64,000 nucleotides of DNA, from NCBI GenBank assembly GCA_021582655.1, contig CP091135.1, positions 640,549 to 704,548 of the forward strand, written 5' to 3'. This DNA is from Nitrosomonas sp. Lineage in GTDB: Bacteria; Pseudomonadota; Gammaproteobacteria; Burkholderiales; Nitrosomonadaceae. How positions within the stretch are numbered: position 1 is the stretch's first letter; each line of letters begins with the position of its first letter. The notes beneath the pieces were generated by a model that was not told the origin of the DNA, did no database searches, and worked only from the letters and a program-made list of their open reading frames with translations. Below are positions 15,911 through 24,511 of the stretch, piece after piece. The position numbers and the translations under genes are program-made.

Positions 15911-17740
15911 TTATCGTTCCCCTGATTCCACCAAAGATAATTGATCAACCAGATTCGTTCTATGAATATAGCCTTGTCTGGCAGCAAAACGTGATAGCTT
16001 TCCTGAAGATGTCCGCGGCAATGTGTGAGGAGAAACCAGTTCGACAACACAATTAACACCGAAAGCCATATAAACAAGCTGCTGCAATCGCGTTATCAAC
16101 GATTGACGTTCAGTTGCTGAAGTCAATCGACATTCAATCACAAGAACGATCGTCGTTGCTCCGTCTTCAGCGCTTACACCGAATGCAGAAGCCTCACGTG
16201 ATCTTACTTCCGGTTGTTGTTCAGCCAGCTCTTCAATGTCTTGCGCTCTGATATTACGACCATTAACTATAATGACATCCGTTCTACGGCCAGTAATGTA
16301 TAAATCCCCTTCAAACAAGAAACCGATATCGCCGGTATCCAGCCAATTTCCTGATTTTAACGCCTTATTGGTTTCCTCGGGGTTGTTAAAATAACCTGCC
16401 ATCACACTATCACCTTGAACCAAAACGCTACCTACCATCGTCTCCGACAATAAATCACCGCTTTCATCAACAATCTTGACAGTATGTCCAGGCAAAGGAC
16501 GTCCGCAATTTACAAATTCGGTTTGCTTCCGCCCATCAACTTGCAAGCGCGTTACAACACGTTTATCAATAAGCGTCTTGCTATCGATTTGTATACTCTT
16601 ACACCCCTCACCCAATTTTGAGAAAGTAACAGCAAGCGTTGATTCGGCCAACCCGTAGCACGGCAAAAACGCATTTTCGTTAAATCCGGCCGAAGCAAAT
16701 TTCTCAGCAAAATTTCTTAGTGTTTCCGGACGTATCATTTCCGCGCCGATACCAGCGGCACGCCAACAACTGAGATCTAAATCCTTTAAATCGGACTCAC
16801 GTACCCGCATCGCACAAAGCTTAAGACCAAACGGCTGACTAAAAGCAACTGTACAACGATTGCGACTGATCAATCGCAACCACTGCAGGGGGCGAATTGC
16901 AAAATCGCGAGTTGCCAAATAATCCACCGAAAGCTGCGTAACCATAGGAGCCAGAACCAATCCAACCAGTCCCATATCATGATAAAAAGGCAACCAGGAA
17001 GCAGAACGATCTTCCGGTCTAATTTCGAGACCGTTACGAACAATACCTTGAAGATTACACATCAATGCACGTTCTGTGATGACAACTCCTCGCGGAGTTT
17101 TAGTGCTGCCCGAGGTAAATTGCAAATACGCTGTTTCATCGGGATGATTTGATTGAAACGCTATGTCGGCTTCCGGAAACTCACTTAATCTTTCCGGAGT
17201 CCCCACCCAGCGAATATTCGTAACAGCCGATGCCGCTTCTTCCAAAAAGCTCACATAATCCAAATTAGCCAACGCTATACTTGCATGACTACTCTCAAGC
17301 ATACCTCTAAGCTGTTGAACATAAATCGCATGGCTACCCAGATTTACCGGAATAGGCATCGCAAACGGCACCAAACCTGCATAGCGGCATGCAAAAAACA
17401 ACTCCATAAACTCTGGCGATGTATCCGCAATGATCGCCACCCTGCTTCCACGGGGCAAATCAAAACCGCATAAGCGCCGTGCCAACATACGTGAATTCCT
17501 CCTAAGCAAGCGATAAGGCAATACAGAGCGCAGATTGCCTCTCGCATTATAGAAGTTATAGCCCGTTATACCTTCAGCTGCATACTCTAAAGCGCTAGTT
17601 AGCGTATCAAACCCCGCCAATCGCTGAGTAATCGTATTTAGCGTTGGCGTTGGTGTTGGCATTGATTGCAATTCGCTTGAAGGTTGAAAATCAAACGCCT
17701 GCGTTAGCGGAGCGTTCAACTTGGTTATTGTCGAACTCAA
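15911..17740 (-). CDS. Fatty acyl-AMP ligase (acyl-ACP synthetase) of the lipid operon
   Basis: This is an adenylate-forming ligase of about 609 residues. The P-loop is LQFTSGSTKTPRGVVIT, the ATP site is in LPCYGLAESTLAV, and the hinge region is WLDTGDIGFLFEGDLYITGR followed by DVIIVNGRNI. The C-terminal lysine region is TLPRTSSGKLSR. The features are those of fatty acyl-AMP ligases that load carrier proteins instead of CoA, so the partner should be the ACP two genes downstream. The frame is open to 17812. I favour the TTG at 17740 because GAGGGG lies 6 bases before it; ATGs at 17785, 17779 and 17662 are alternatives. First gene of the putative ceramide operon. Confidence 0.85.
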   Translation of the reverse strand: MSSTITKLNAPLTQAFDFQPSSELQSMPTPTPTLNTITQRLAGFDTLTSALEYAAEGITGYNFYNARGNLRSVLPYRLLRRNSRMLARRLCGFDLPRGSRVAIIADTSPEFMELFFACRYAGLVPFAMPIPVNLGSHAIYVQQLRGMLESSHASIALANLDYVSFLEEAASAVTNIRWVGTPERLSEFPEADIAFQSNHPDETAYLQFTSGSTKTPRGVVITERALMCNLQGIVRNGLEIRPEDRSASWLPFYHDMGLVGLVLAPMVTQLSVDYLATRDFAIRPLQWLRLISRNRCTVAFSQPFGLKLCAMRVRESDLKDLDLSCWRAAGIGAEMIRPETLRNFAEKFASAGFNENAFLPCYGLAESTLAVTFSKLGEGCKSIQIDSKTLIDKRVVTRLQVDGRKQTEFVNCGRPLPGHTVKIVDESGDLLSETMVGSVLVQGDSVMAGYFNNPEETNKALKSGNWLDTGDIGFLFEGDLYITGRRTDVIIVNGRNIRAQDIEELAEQQPEVRSREASAFGVSAEDGATTIVLVIECRLTSATERQSLITRLQQLVYMAFGVNCVVELVSPHTLPRTSSGKLSRFAARQGYIHRTNLVDQLSLVESGER

Positions 17741-18362
17741 GATCTTCCCCTCGAAGTAAAAGTACTTGTCACCTTGCATCCACATGCAAGAAATTCTGGA
17801 TGAGCGCGCCAACCTGGTTTGTTTCTTTTGTAATACGCTTTTTTATTGGCTGAAATTTCTTCATTCAAACGCTTACCGCTGACATTGCTTAAAAAACATA
17901 AGTGTGTCATATTTGACCAAACCGCAGCTTATATAAGGCACATTTTCATGTCAAGGCGATATTCGGCAACTGTTGCACCAAAGCAACAATCAACATCCAT
18001 GCATTTTCCTTTCATCCAGCAGACCATCAAACAACATTTTCGAAATAACCGACACAAGGCAAAAACAAACAAAAAATCGCGACTTATATGAATATTGAGT
18101 CTTGTTTTTAACAATACCGATCGTTTCTCAACGACCTGAGCAGGAATCTGTCAAATTTGAGCAAAGCAGAAGAGTGAGTGCGGATTTTGTTAATTTACCA
18201 AAATTTTATACGATGCAAAATTGAGAAAATATGAGCTGTCATCCTATTTACACAGTCAACTAGTTGCAAATCCGCCAGACTCCCGGGGTAACGGACCTAT
18301 CATCGATAACTGCGATTCGTTAGCACCAAGTTCGATGCTGATCGAACAATTACAATTTTGAA
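17741..18362. other. Noncoding region between the lipid operon and mnmH
   Basis: About 620 AT-rich bases between two divergent genes, the longest gap in the window. It should contain the promoters of the fatty acyl-AMP ligase operon and of mnmH. Short open frames here have no coding character. Near its right end is a hairpin (18330-18347). I see no other clear sites. Confidence 0.4.
18330..18347 (+). promoter_or_regulatory. Hairpin just upstream of the mnmH start
   Basis: GTTCGAT-GCTG-ATCGAAC is a perfect 7-base-pair stem with a 4-base loop ending 15 bases before the mnmH ATG, where no good ribosome site is visible. It could modulate mnmH translation or be an operator. It is too short to be more than a candidate. 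Confidence 0.3.
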
Positions 18363-19478
18363 ATGCCCGAATCCATCCTTCCCGCAACAAATATCCAGCA
18401 ACTTTTCTTGAGCGATACGCCCTTTCTGGATGTGCGATCAGAATCGGAGTATGGTAAAAGCGGTGTACCCAATTCATGCAATCTTCCGATTCTGAATGAC
18501 CGCGAACGGCATCTGGTTGGAACATGTTATAAGCAAAAAGGCAAACAAGCCGCCCTTGAATTAGGCCATCAGCTAGTTAGCGGAATGGTCAAGCACCATC
18601 GCATTCTGCAGTGGTGCAATCTGATCAATACCCACCCCACCACTCATATTTTCTGCTGGCGCGGTGGCATGCGTTCACGCATAACCCAGCAATGGCTCCA
18701 AGCAACCGGAATTCACGCTCCGATTATCGAAGGGGGATATAAAACACTCAGGCGATTTCTCATGCAAGTAATCGATGATGCGGCAGGCAATCTGTCATTC
18801 ATCCGGATTGCCGGCAAGACGGGCACTGCCAAGACCCCCTTGATAAATCAAATCGCACCCAGTATTGACTTGGAAAAACACGCGGCTCACCGCGGCTCAA
18901 GCTTCGGTCAAACTGCCGAATCGCAGCCCTCTCAGATTTATTTTGAACATAGCTTGGCGATTGATTTATTAAAAAAGACTCATTTATTCCCGGCAAAAAA
19001 AGTACTCTTTATTGAAGACGAAAGCAGAAATATCGGATCCATCGCCATTCCCGGAAACTTCTACCAAGCAATGCGACGTTCGCCGCTGGTCATTATTGAC
19101 ATGCCGCTTGAATTTCGTATCAAACGAATCCTGAATGTTTACATCTCAAATATGCTGATTGATTTTCAAACGAGACATCCCAATCAAGGGTTCGAGTTAT
19201 TTTGCAATTATCTCCAGCAAAGTCTTTTCCGCATCCAAAAACGTTTAGGGCTCGAACGCCATCGGCAACTGCAAGATCTGCTGCACAACGCACTCAAGAT
19301 TCAGCTCAGAACTGGCATGATTCATCACCATACTGAATGGCTTACTTTGCTGCTCACGGAATATTACGATCCGATGTACGAATACCAGATAGCAAAAAAC
19401 AATACCCCTGTTATTTTTCGTGGGAATTACGATGAAATCGCCGAATGGGCAATCCGATTTATCGCACAATCCAATTAA
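18363..19478 (+). CDS. mnmH: tRNA 2-selenouridine synthase
   Basis: MnmH (SelU, YbbB) replaces sulfur with selenium at the wobble 2-thiouridine of certain tRNAs, via a geranylated intermediate, using selenophosphate. The N-terminal rhodanese domain covers residues 1-135 with catalytic Cys98 in IFCWRGGMRSR; the C-terminal P-loop domain has GKTGTAKT at residues 151-158. VRSESEYGKSGVPNSCNLPILND is also typical. It has 371 residues, the normal length. It is alone in its transcript, divergent from the lipid operon and convergent with the coiled-coil gene. It implies that the genome encodes SelD, which is not in the window. Confidence 0.94.
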   Translation: MPESILPATNIQQLFLSDTPFLDVRSESEYGKSGVPNSCNLPILNDRERHLVGTCYKQKGKQAALELGHQLVSGMVKHHRILQWCNLINTHPTTHIFCWRGGMRSRITQQWLQATGIHAPIIEGGYKTLRRFLMQVIDDAAGNLSFIRIAGKTGTAKTPLINQIAPSIDLEKHAAHRGSSFGQTAESQPSQIYFEHSLAIDLLKKTHLFPAKKVLFIEDESRNIGSIAIPGNFYQAMRRSPLVIIDMPLEFRIKRILNVYISNMLIDFQTRHPNQGFELFCNYLQQSLFRIQKRLGLERHRQLQDLLHNALKIQLRTGMIHHHTEWLTLLLTEYYDPMYEYQIAKNNTPVIFRGNYDEIAEWAIRFIAQSN

Positions 19479-19499
19479 TCAATTGATTTATGTTATTGA

Positions 19500-21353
19500 T
19501 CAGCTATTTGCCAATTTCCTGATATTTTTTGTAAATCCGCCGCGCATATGTTCAGCTGCAGCGATTTCGGCACGAATTCTTGCCGTTGCGGCAGCCATGG
19601 CATCTTTATCTGCTTGAGAGCGCGCCAGTACTGCCTCTTTTGCCATACTTTCAACCGCATCCCGGGTAGCGGCCGCTTCCAAAGCTTGCCTCTCCAGTAC
19701 AATCCGCTCCTGTATCGTCGCCAATGTCGCCGATTCGGTTCTGGCTTTCTCCAAAGCAATCCGGGTGGCCGTTTTTTCTGCTTCGAGCTGAGCATCCGCT
19801 TTATTGGCAGCCATAATCTTCGCTTGCGCTCGGGTGATTGCCAAATTTGTAATCTTCTGCTCAATTTCAAGCCGATCAGCGACGGCTTGCTTTGCATCAG
19901 CAATAGCTTGGGCACGAACCTCCGCATCCTGCAGCAAACGCTGTTCCAAATCTGCTTTCGCGCTCATTTCTTGCACTATCTGCACTTCCACCGCCCACGC
20001 TTTTTCCGCTGCAGACTTTAACCGCGCTTCCGCACGCAGTTTATCCTTAACTGCGGCCTTGGCGGATTGCTCGGCCTCAATATGCGCTTCGGCTTCACGA
20101 ATAAGCGCCTCATCCATTGCGATACGTTTTTGATACTCCCTTTCCGCATTCATTTCCGACTTTTTTCTTTCAGTAGCGATCTGCTTGGCCTCTCTTTCGA
20201 TTTGCAAACTCCTCTCGGTTGCCGCTAAAGCCTCGGTTTCGAGTTGCATTCTTTGTTGCGCTTCCGCTAACAAGGTGGATTCCGCGGCCAATCGCGCTTT
20301 AATCGCCTCGGCAGCCGCACTTTCTTTCGTAATAATCGACTCCGCCATCTCAGTGGCGATTCTTTCCGCATCAATCTTATCTTGTGCGGCAATCGTCGCC
20401 CGTATATCCAATTCAGAGCGCTTTCTCACATGCTCCGCCGCGACAGCTTCACGGTCGGCTCTATCGATAGCAATCTGCGTTGCAAGCTTATCAGCTTGCA
20501 ACCTTTCCTCTTCCATCATGTTTGCGCGCCGCTCCGCTTCCAATCGCCGAGCTGTCTGCTCACTGGCTTGCCTCTCTACACCCAACCGTGTCTGGATTTC
20601 TTCAAGCAATAATTTTTCCGCCTGCTCACGTGCTTTCGCAATGGCAATTGTCTGCTGCAACTCTTCGAGCCTGGTCTGTTCGAGGATTGCAGCACTCGTG
20701 TCTGCTTCGATTCTTGCAAAAGCCGCCAACCTGGCCTTCTCCGCCCATTCAGTACGCTCCCTTGCTGCTTCGGCTGCTTCAATTTCCTTACGCACGGCGG
20801 CATGTGATTCATCAAGTGCAGTCGCTTCTTGTTCCACACGCACCTGTATTTTTTCAACCATTGAGGCTTCCGCCTTGACCTTAGCCTCCAACAACGCATT
20901 CAATGCTTTCTCAGCTTTAATCTTTTCTTCCGCCAGCATCCGTGCTTTTAATTCGAGCTCGCGCCGGACATTCGCTTCTCTGAGAGCAAGTGCTTCCGCT
21001 TTTGCGCGCATTCGTGCCTGTTCGGTCGCCAAAGCCTCCGCCTGAATTCTGGCCTCGGCTGCCATTCTGGCATTGGCCTCCGCCCTCGCCCTCGCTTCAG
21101 CCGTCACTTTTGCAATACTCTCCGACTCGATACGTCGATGCGCTTCTTTAATGGCGCGATCCTCCGCGCTTAAACGATCCTGGTAAGCGGCATCAAGCAA
21201 CCGCCCCGTTGCTTCCGCGTTGTCAGGTGACGAATCGGTACTCGCTATGTGCTCGGACTGAATCGGATCCGTTGAATTATCATCACCGAACGACAATTCT
21301 GGTGGACCGGATAATTTGCGCAGCGAATCAAATAAACGCGATTTGAATGTCAT
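19500..21353 (-). CDS. Alanine-rich coiled-coil protein, unknown function
   Basis: The product is 617 residues with no signal peptide or membrane segment. After a short N-terminus (about residues 1-60, TFKSRLFDSLRKLSG then an acidic/Ser segment), almost all the rest is Ala/Glu/Arg/Lys/Gln-rich helix without Pro or Gly, with quasi-repeats of about 20-25 residues such as LAEEKIKAEKALNALLEAKV and RLEAERRANMMEEERLQAD. The helix ends at a short basic tail HMRGGFTKNIRKLANS. This predicts a rod many tens of nanometres long. I recognise no family. It follows fliR on the same strand after 222 bases and could be a cytoskeletal, scaffold or cell-pole protein; that is a guess. Confidence 0.75.
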   Translation of the reverse strand: MTFKSRLFDSLRKLSGPPELSFGDDNSTDPIQSEHIASTDSSPDNAEATGRLLDAAYQDRLSAEDRAIKEAHRRIESESIAKVTAEARARAEANARMAAEARIQAEALATEQARMRAKAEALALREANVRRELELKARMLAEEKIKAEKALNALLEAKVKAEASMVEKIQVRVEQEATALDESHAAVRKEIEAAEAARERTEWAEKARLAAFARIEADTSAAILEQTRLEELQQTIAIAKAREQAEKLLLEEIQTRLGVERQASEQTARRLEAERRANMMEEERLQADKLATQIAIDRADREAVAAEHVRKRSELDIRATIAAQDKIDAERIATEMAESIITKESAAAEAIKARLAAESTLLAEAQQRMQLETEALAATERSLQIEREAKQIATERKKSEMNAEREYQKRIAMDEALIREAEAHIEAEQSAKAAVKDKLRAEARLKSAAEKAWAVEVQIVQEMSAKADLEQRLLQDAEVRAQAIADAKQAVADRLEIEQKITNLAITRAQAKIMAANKADAQLEAEKTATRIALEKARTESATLATIQERIVLERQALEAAATRDAVESMAKEAVLARSQADKDAMAAATARIRAEIAAAEHMRGGFTKNIRKLANS

Positions 21354-21575
21354 AAAAATTCGTCAAATCCGGGAATCGTGTTGATATCAATCAGCAAACT
21401 TGCTGGAAAATTGCCGACTACTGTAACAGTTTCTTCCTCATACCCTTCTATCGAAAAAAGCGGAAAAATTGTCTGTTTATGATTATGTAGCGATTTAGCG
21501 GAACGATCGGGAAGACAAAAAATTTAAAAGCACAAACTCAGCCCTCATACAAGCATTTCGCATCACCATGCGATA

Positions 21576-22373
21576 CTAAGGCACTCCGATCTCGTTGATA
21601 TTCAGTATCCCCATGCTCAAGTTTAGGCCATCCTGCACAAAAGACTCCAGGATTGGCGCATAAAATGGCATACTCAGCGCCAACACGAACAATCCGATCG
21701 ATAGAGTCAACGGAAAACCTACCGCAAAAATATTCAATTGCGGGGCAACGCGCGTCAGAATCCCGAGCGCCAGATTAGTAATCAACAATACGGTTAGAAC
21801 CGGCAACGACAATTGCAATCCTGATTTGAACACTTCCCCCCCCAAATTTGCGAGTGTACTGAAGGTCACATCTGTAGTCGCCTCAATGCCGACCGGCAAT
21901 GTATTGAAACTTTGAGAAATTAATGCCAGCAACATTAAATGACCGTCAATCGCCAAAAAAGCCAGGCTCGCAATCACACCCATAAAACGTCCGATCACAT
22001 CAATCTGCCCCGAGCTTTGCGGATCAAAGAAAATCGCAAAACCCAACCCCATTTGCAAGCCAATCAATTCGCCAGCCATTTCCACCGCCACGAACACGAT
22101 ACGCATCACAAAACCGATCGCCACACCGATCAACACTTGCTGCAGCAAAACAATCAGTCCGACACCGGAAGCCGGATCGATACTCGGCAATGTTTTCTCG
22201 ACAACCGGCATCACCAGCAGCGTAATTGCGATCGCCAATCCTAGTTTCACCCGGATCGGCACACTGGGATTCCCCAGTATCGGTGCAGTAGCAATCAAAG
22301 CCAGAATCCTGCTGAGCGGCCACAAAAACGCTCCCAGCAAAGCATTCAATTCCTCTGTCGTGATACTAAGCAT
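21576..22373 (-). CDS. fliR: Flagellar export apparatus protein FliR
   Basis: FliR is a 265-residue polytopic inner-membrane protein, part of the FliPQR core that forms the flagellar type III export gate. About six transmembrane segments can be read from the sequence, including LNALLGAFLWPLSRILALIA at the N-terminus; the family motif region VEMAGELIGLQMGLGFA is present. It is the last of the fliOPQR block, 47 bases after fliQ. Normal length. Confidence 0.96.
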   Translation of the reverse strand: MLSITTEELNALLGAFLWPLSRILALIATAPILGNPSVPIRVKLGLAIAITLLVMPVVEKTLPSIDPASGVGLIVLLQQVLIGVAIGFVMRIVFVAVEMAGELIGLQMGLGFAIFFDPQSSGQIDVIGRFMGVIASLAFLAIDGHLMLLALISQSFNTLPVGIEATTDVTFSTLANLGGEVFKSGLQLSLPVLTVLLITNLALGILTRVAPQLNIFAVGFPLTLSIGLFVLALSMPFYAPILESFVQDGLNLSMGILNINEIGVP

Positions 22374-22420
22374 GAGTTTAAGTCGGGAAGTTTGATTCAG
22401 CGCTTATATCAAGACAACAG

Positions 22421-22693
22421 TCAACCCATTGCAAGCCATGGGATACTGCTAAAAAGACGTTGCATATAATCGGTCATCACGGTGATCATCCATGGCCCGG
22501 CCAATACCATCACCAAAAACATCACCAGCAATTTGGGTATAAAAGATAAAGTCATTTCATTGATCTGCGTCGCAGCCTGAAAGATACTGACCAACAACCC
22601 CGTTATCAAAGCTGAAAGTAATAAGGGCGCAGAAACCATGAAAGTAATTTCAAGTGCTTGCCGGCCAATCGTCATCGCACCTTCTGGCGTCAT
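22421..22693 (-). CDS. fliQ: Flagellar export apparatus protein FliQ
   Basis: This is a 90-residue protein with two transmembrane helices (about residues 17-40 and 52-74). MTPEGAMTIGRQALEITFMV and QAATQINEMTLSFIPKL are diagnostic of FliQ. Several copies ring the FliP pore in the export gate. It is 12 bases after fliP and upstream of fliR. Confidence 0.96.
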   Translation of the reverse strand: MTPEGAMTIGRQALEITFMVSAPLLLSALITGLLVSIFQAATQINEMTLSFIPKLLVMFLVMVLAGPWMITVMTDYMQRLFSSIPWLAMG

Positions 22694-22705
22694 GTTTATT
22701 CTCCT

Positions 22706-23554
22706 CTAAGTAAAAAAACTCTGCGTCAGTGAGCCGATGATCAAATGCCATCCATCCACCAGCACAAACAGCATCAATTTGAACGGCAGGGAAATGATCA
22801 TGGGCGATAACATCATCATACCCATCGCCATCAACACACTAGATACAACCAGATCGATGATTAAGAAAGGAATAAAAATCACAAAACCGATTTGGAATGC
22901 GGTTTTCAGTTCACTGGTAATGTAGGCGGGCACCAGTATTTTCAACGGAACATTGTCACGACTTTCTATTTCCTCACTGCCGGCGATTTGCACAAACAAT
23001 GCCAAATCGGTTTCCCGGGTTTGATGCAACATAAAGGTTTTGAGCGGTTCGCTAGCTTTCTCGGCCGCCTGAAAAATAGTTATTTTATCTTCTGAAAAAG
23101 GCAAATAGGCTTCGGTATAAACACGATCGATAACAGGCGACATAACAAAAAAAGTCAAAAACAACGCCAATCCCAGCAATACCTGATTAGGTGGCGAGGA
23201 CTGCGTACCCAGAGCCATCCTCAGCAGAGACAGCACAATGATAATTCTGGTGAAACTGGACATCATTAACACTACTGCCGGCAAGAACGTCAGCGAGGTC
23301 AGCAATATCAGTGTCTGTAAACTCAAAGTATAGGTTGCGCCTCCGTTCGAATTAGGCGTACTGGTAAATGCCGGAAAACCTGAGTTTTGCGCGAGCACGG
23401 GAAGAGCAGTAAAGCCAAAGCACACAATCAGCACACACAGAGCAACGCGTATTGCCGTACTGACTGCGCACCGGCTGATTGCTGCAACCAATCCATGATG
23501 CATGCGTCCGCCAAGCGACACTAACTGTACAATGAATATATTCCCATTAAACAT
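22706..23554 (-). CDS. fliP: Flagellar export gate protein FliP
   Basis: FliP forms the ring-like pore of the flagellar export gate. I chose the ATG at 23554, one base after the fliO stop, because GAGAG lies 5 bases before it; this gives 282 residues with a signal sequence ending near PVLAQ. An ATG at 23503 is also possible. The frame extends to 23686 inside fliO but that part is not homologous. Motifs are [33 protein letters not shown] and [17 protein letters not shown], all typical. About four transmembrane helices. Linked to fliO upstream and fliQ downstream. Confidence 0.96.
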   Translation of the reverse strand: MFNGNIFIVQLVSLGGRMHHGLVAAISRCAVSTAIRVALCVLIVCFGFTALPVLAQNSGFPAFTSTPNSNGGATYTLSLQTLILLTSLTFLPAVVLMMSSFTRIIIVLSLLRMALGTQSSPPNQVLLGLALFLTFFVMSPVIDRVYTEAYLPFSEDKITIFQAAEKASEPLKTFMLHQTRETDLALFVQIAGSEEIESRDNVPLKILVPAYITSELKTAFQIGFVIFIPFLIIDLVVSSVLMAMGMMMLSPMIISLPFKLMLFVLVDGWHLIIGSLTQSFFT

Positions 23555-23555
23555 A

Positions 23556-23981
23556 TTATCTCTCAATGCTATTGTTGAGTTGTGCAGCAAACGATTTAAC
23601 TGATTGCTCATCCTGAGCAATCCCCGTATCTTCCGAGCGCGGCTTTTCCAAAGCATGCAGCTTATTAACGCGCCCCGGAGCAACACCCAGCACTAGCCAG
23701 GTATTATCGATCTCGACCACCACCACACGCTCACGCTGACCAACCCCCGTAGCGGCAATTACCTTAACCACACCCGTGGACGTATTGGACAATAGCGAGA
23801 ATCGCTTGAGAAACCACGCCAAACCGCCAATCATTGCCAGCACCAGCAACAATCCCCCCAGCATCTGCACCATGCTTTCCGTCGTCACTACCGGAGGAGC
23901 CACATAGCCCTGCTTGATTGCCTCCGCCCAAGCCGGCGATGCAACAACGCACAAAACAAACATTAATAATCGTTTAAACAT
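23556..23981 (-). CDS. fliO: Flagellar export apparatus protein FliO
   Basis: This is a 141-residue protein with an N-terminal signal-like segment ([19 protein letters not shown]), then a transmembrane helix ([15 protein letters not shown], about residues 45-62), and a cytoplasmic C-terminal domain ([36 protein letters not shown]). FliO helps assemble the FliP ring. It lies 9 bases after fliN. Confidence 0.92.
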   Translation of the reverse strand: MFKRLLMFVLCVVASPAWAEAIKQGYVAPPVVTTESMVQMLGGLLLVLAMIGGLAWFLKRFSLLSNTSTGVVKVIAATGVGQRERVVVVEIDNTWLVLGVAPGRVNKLHALEKPRSEDTGIAQDEQSVKSFAAQLNNSIER

Positions 23982-23990
23982 TTCGGAACA

Positions 23991-24494
23991 CTAGCGATTG
24001 AGTTTACGGATACGTTCACTCGGCGTGATGATATCAGTCAGCCGAATACCGAATTTATCGTTCACTACGACAACTTCCCCCTGCGCAATCAAACAGCCGT
24101 TCACCAAGACATCCATCGGTTCACCCGCCATGCCGTCCAACTCAACCACCGATCCTTGGGCCAATTGCAGCAAATTCTTAATGGCAATCTTGGTACGCCC
24201 CAATTCCACCGTCATCTGAACAGGGATATCCAGAATGAGGTCCACATCGTGGCGGGTAGCTTGTACATTGTCTTTTGAAAACTCCTGGAAAACTGTTGCG
24301 GTTGCAGTTTGCGCACCGACCAACGGCGTGCTATGACCCGTTACGGATTGTCCTGTTGCGACTGCCTCTTGTTCGGCCATCGCGGCCGCCCAGTCATCAA
24401 CCGGCGCTTCAGCCTCCGTAGCTGCCGCTTGCTCCGCCATGGCCGCAGCCCAGTCATCGGACTCGACTTGATCGTTCGCTGTTGGTTCAGACAT
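23991..24494 (-). CDS. fliN: Flagellar motor switch protein FliN
   Basis: This is a 167-residue C-ring protein. The C-terminal SpoA domain (about residues 80-165; LILDIPVQMTVELGRTKIAI, LNQSxx-like LLQLAQGSVVELDGMAGEP, GEVVVVNDKFGIRLTDI) is standard. The N-terminus is longer than in enterobacteria and contains a direct repeat: DDWAAAMAEQ occurs at about residues 13-22 and again at 33-42. With FliM and FliG it forms the rotor switch. It follows fliM by 17 bases. Confidence 0.96.
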   Translation of the reverse strand: MSEPTANDQVESDDWAAAMAEQAAATEAEAPVDDWAAAMAEQEAVATGQSVTGHSTPLVGAQTATATVFQEFSKDNVQATRHDVDLILDIPVQMTVELGRTKIAIKNLLQLAQGSVVELDGMAGEPMDVLVNGCLIAQGEVVVVNDKFGIRLTDIITPSERIRKLNR

Positions 24495-24511
24495 AGATAC
24501 ACTCCAAAAAA

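Noticed and set aside
17846..18091. 81-codon frame in the gap before mnmH
   Set aside because: AT-rich, basic, no ribosome site, no recognisable feature; likely chance.
20185..21045. 286-codon frame on the plus strand opposite the coiled-coil gene
   Set aside because: Arises from the alanine/glutamate codon pattern of the true gene; the product is Ser/Ala/Cys-rich low complexity.
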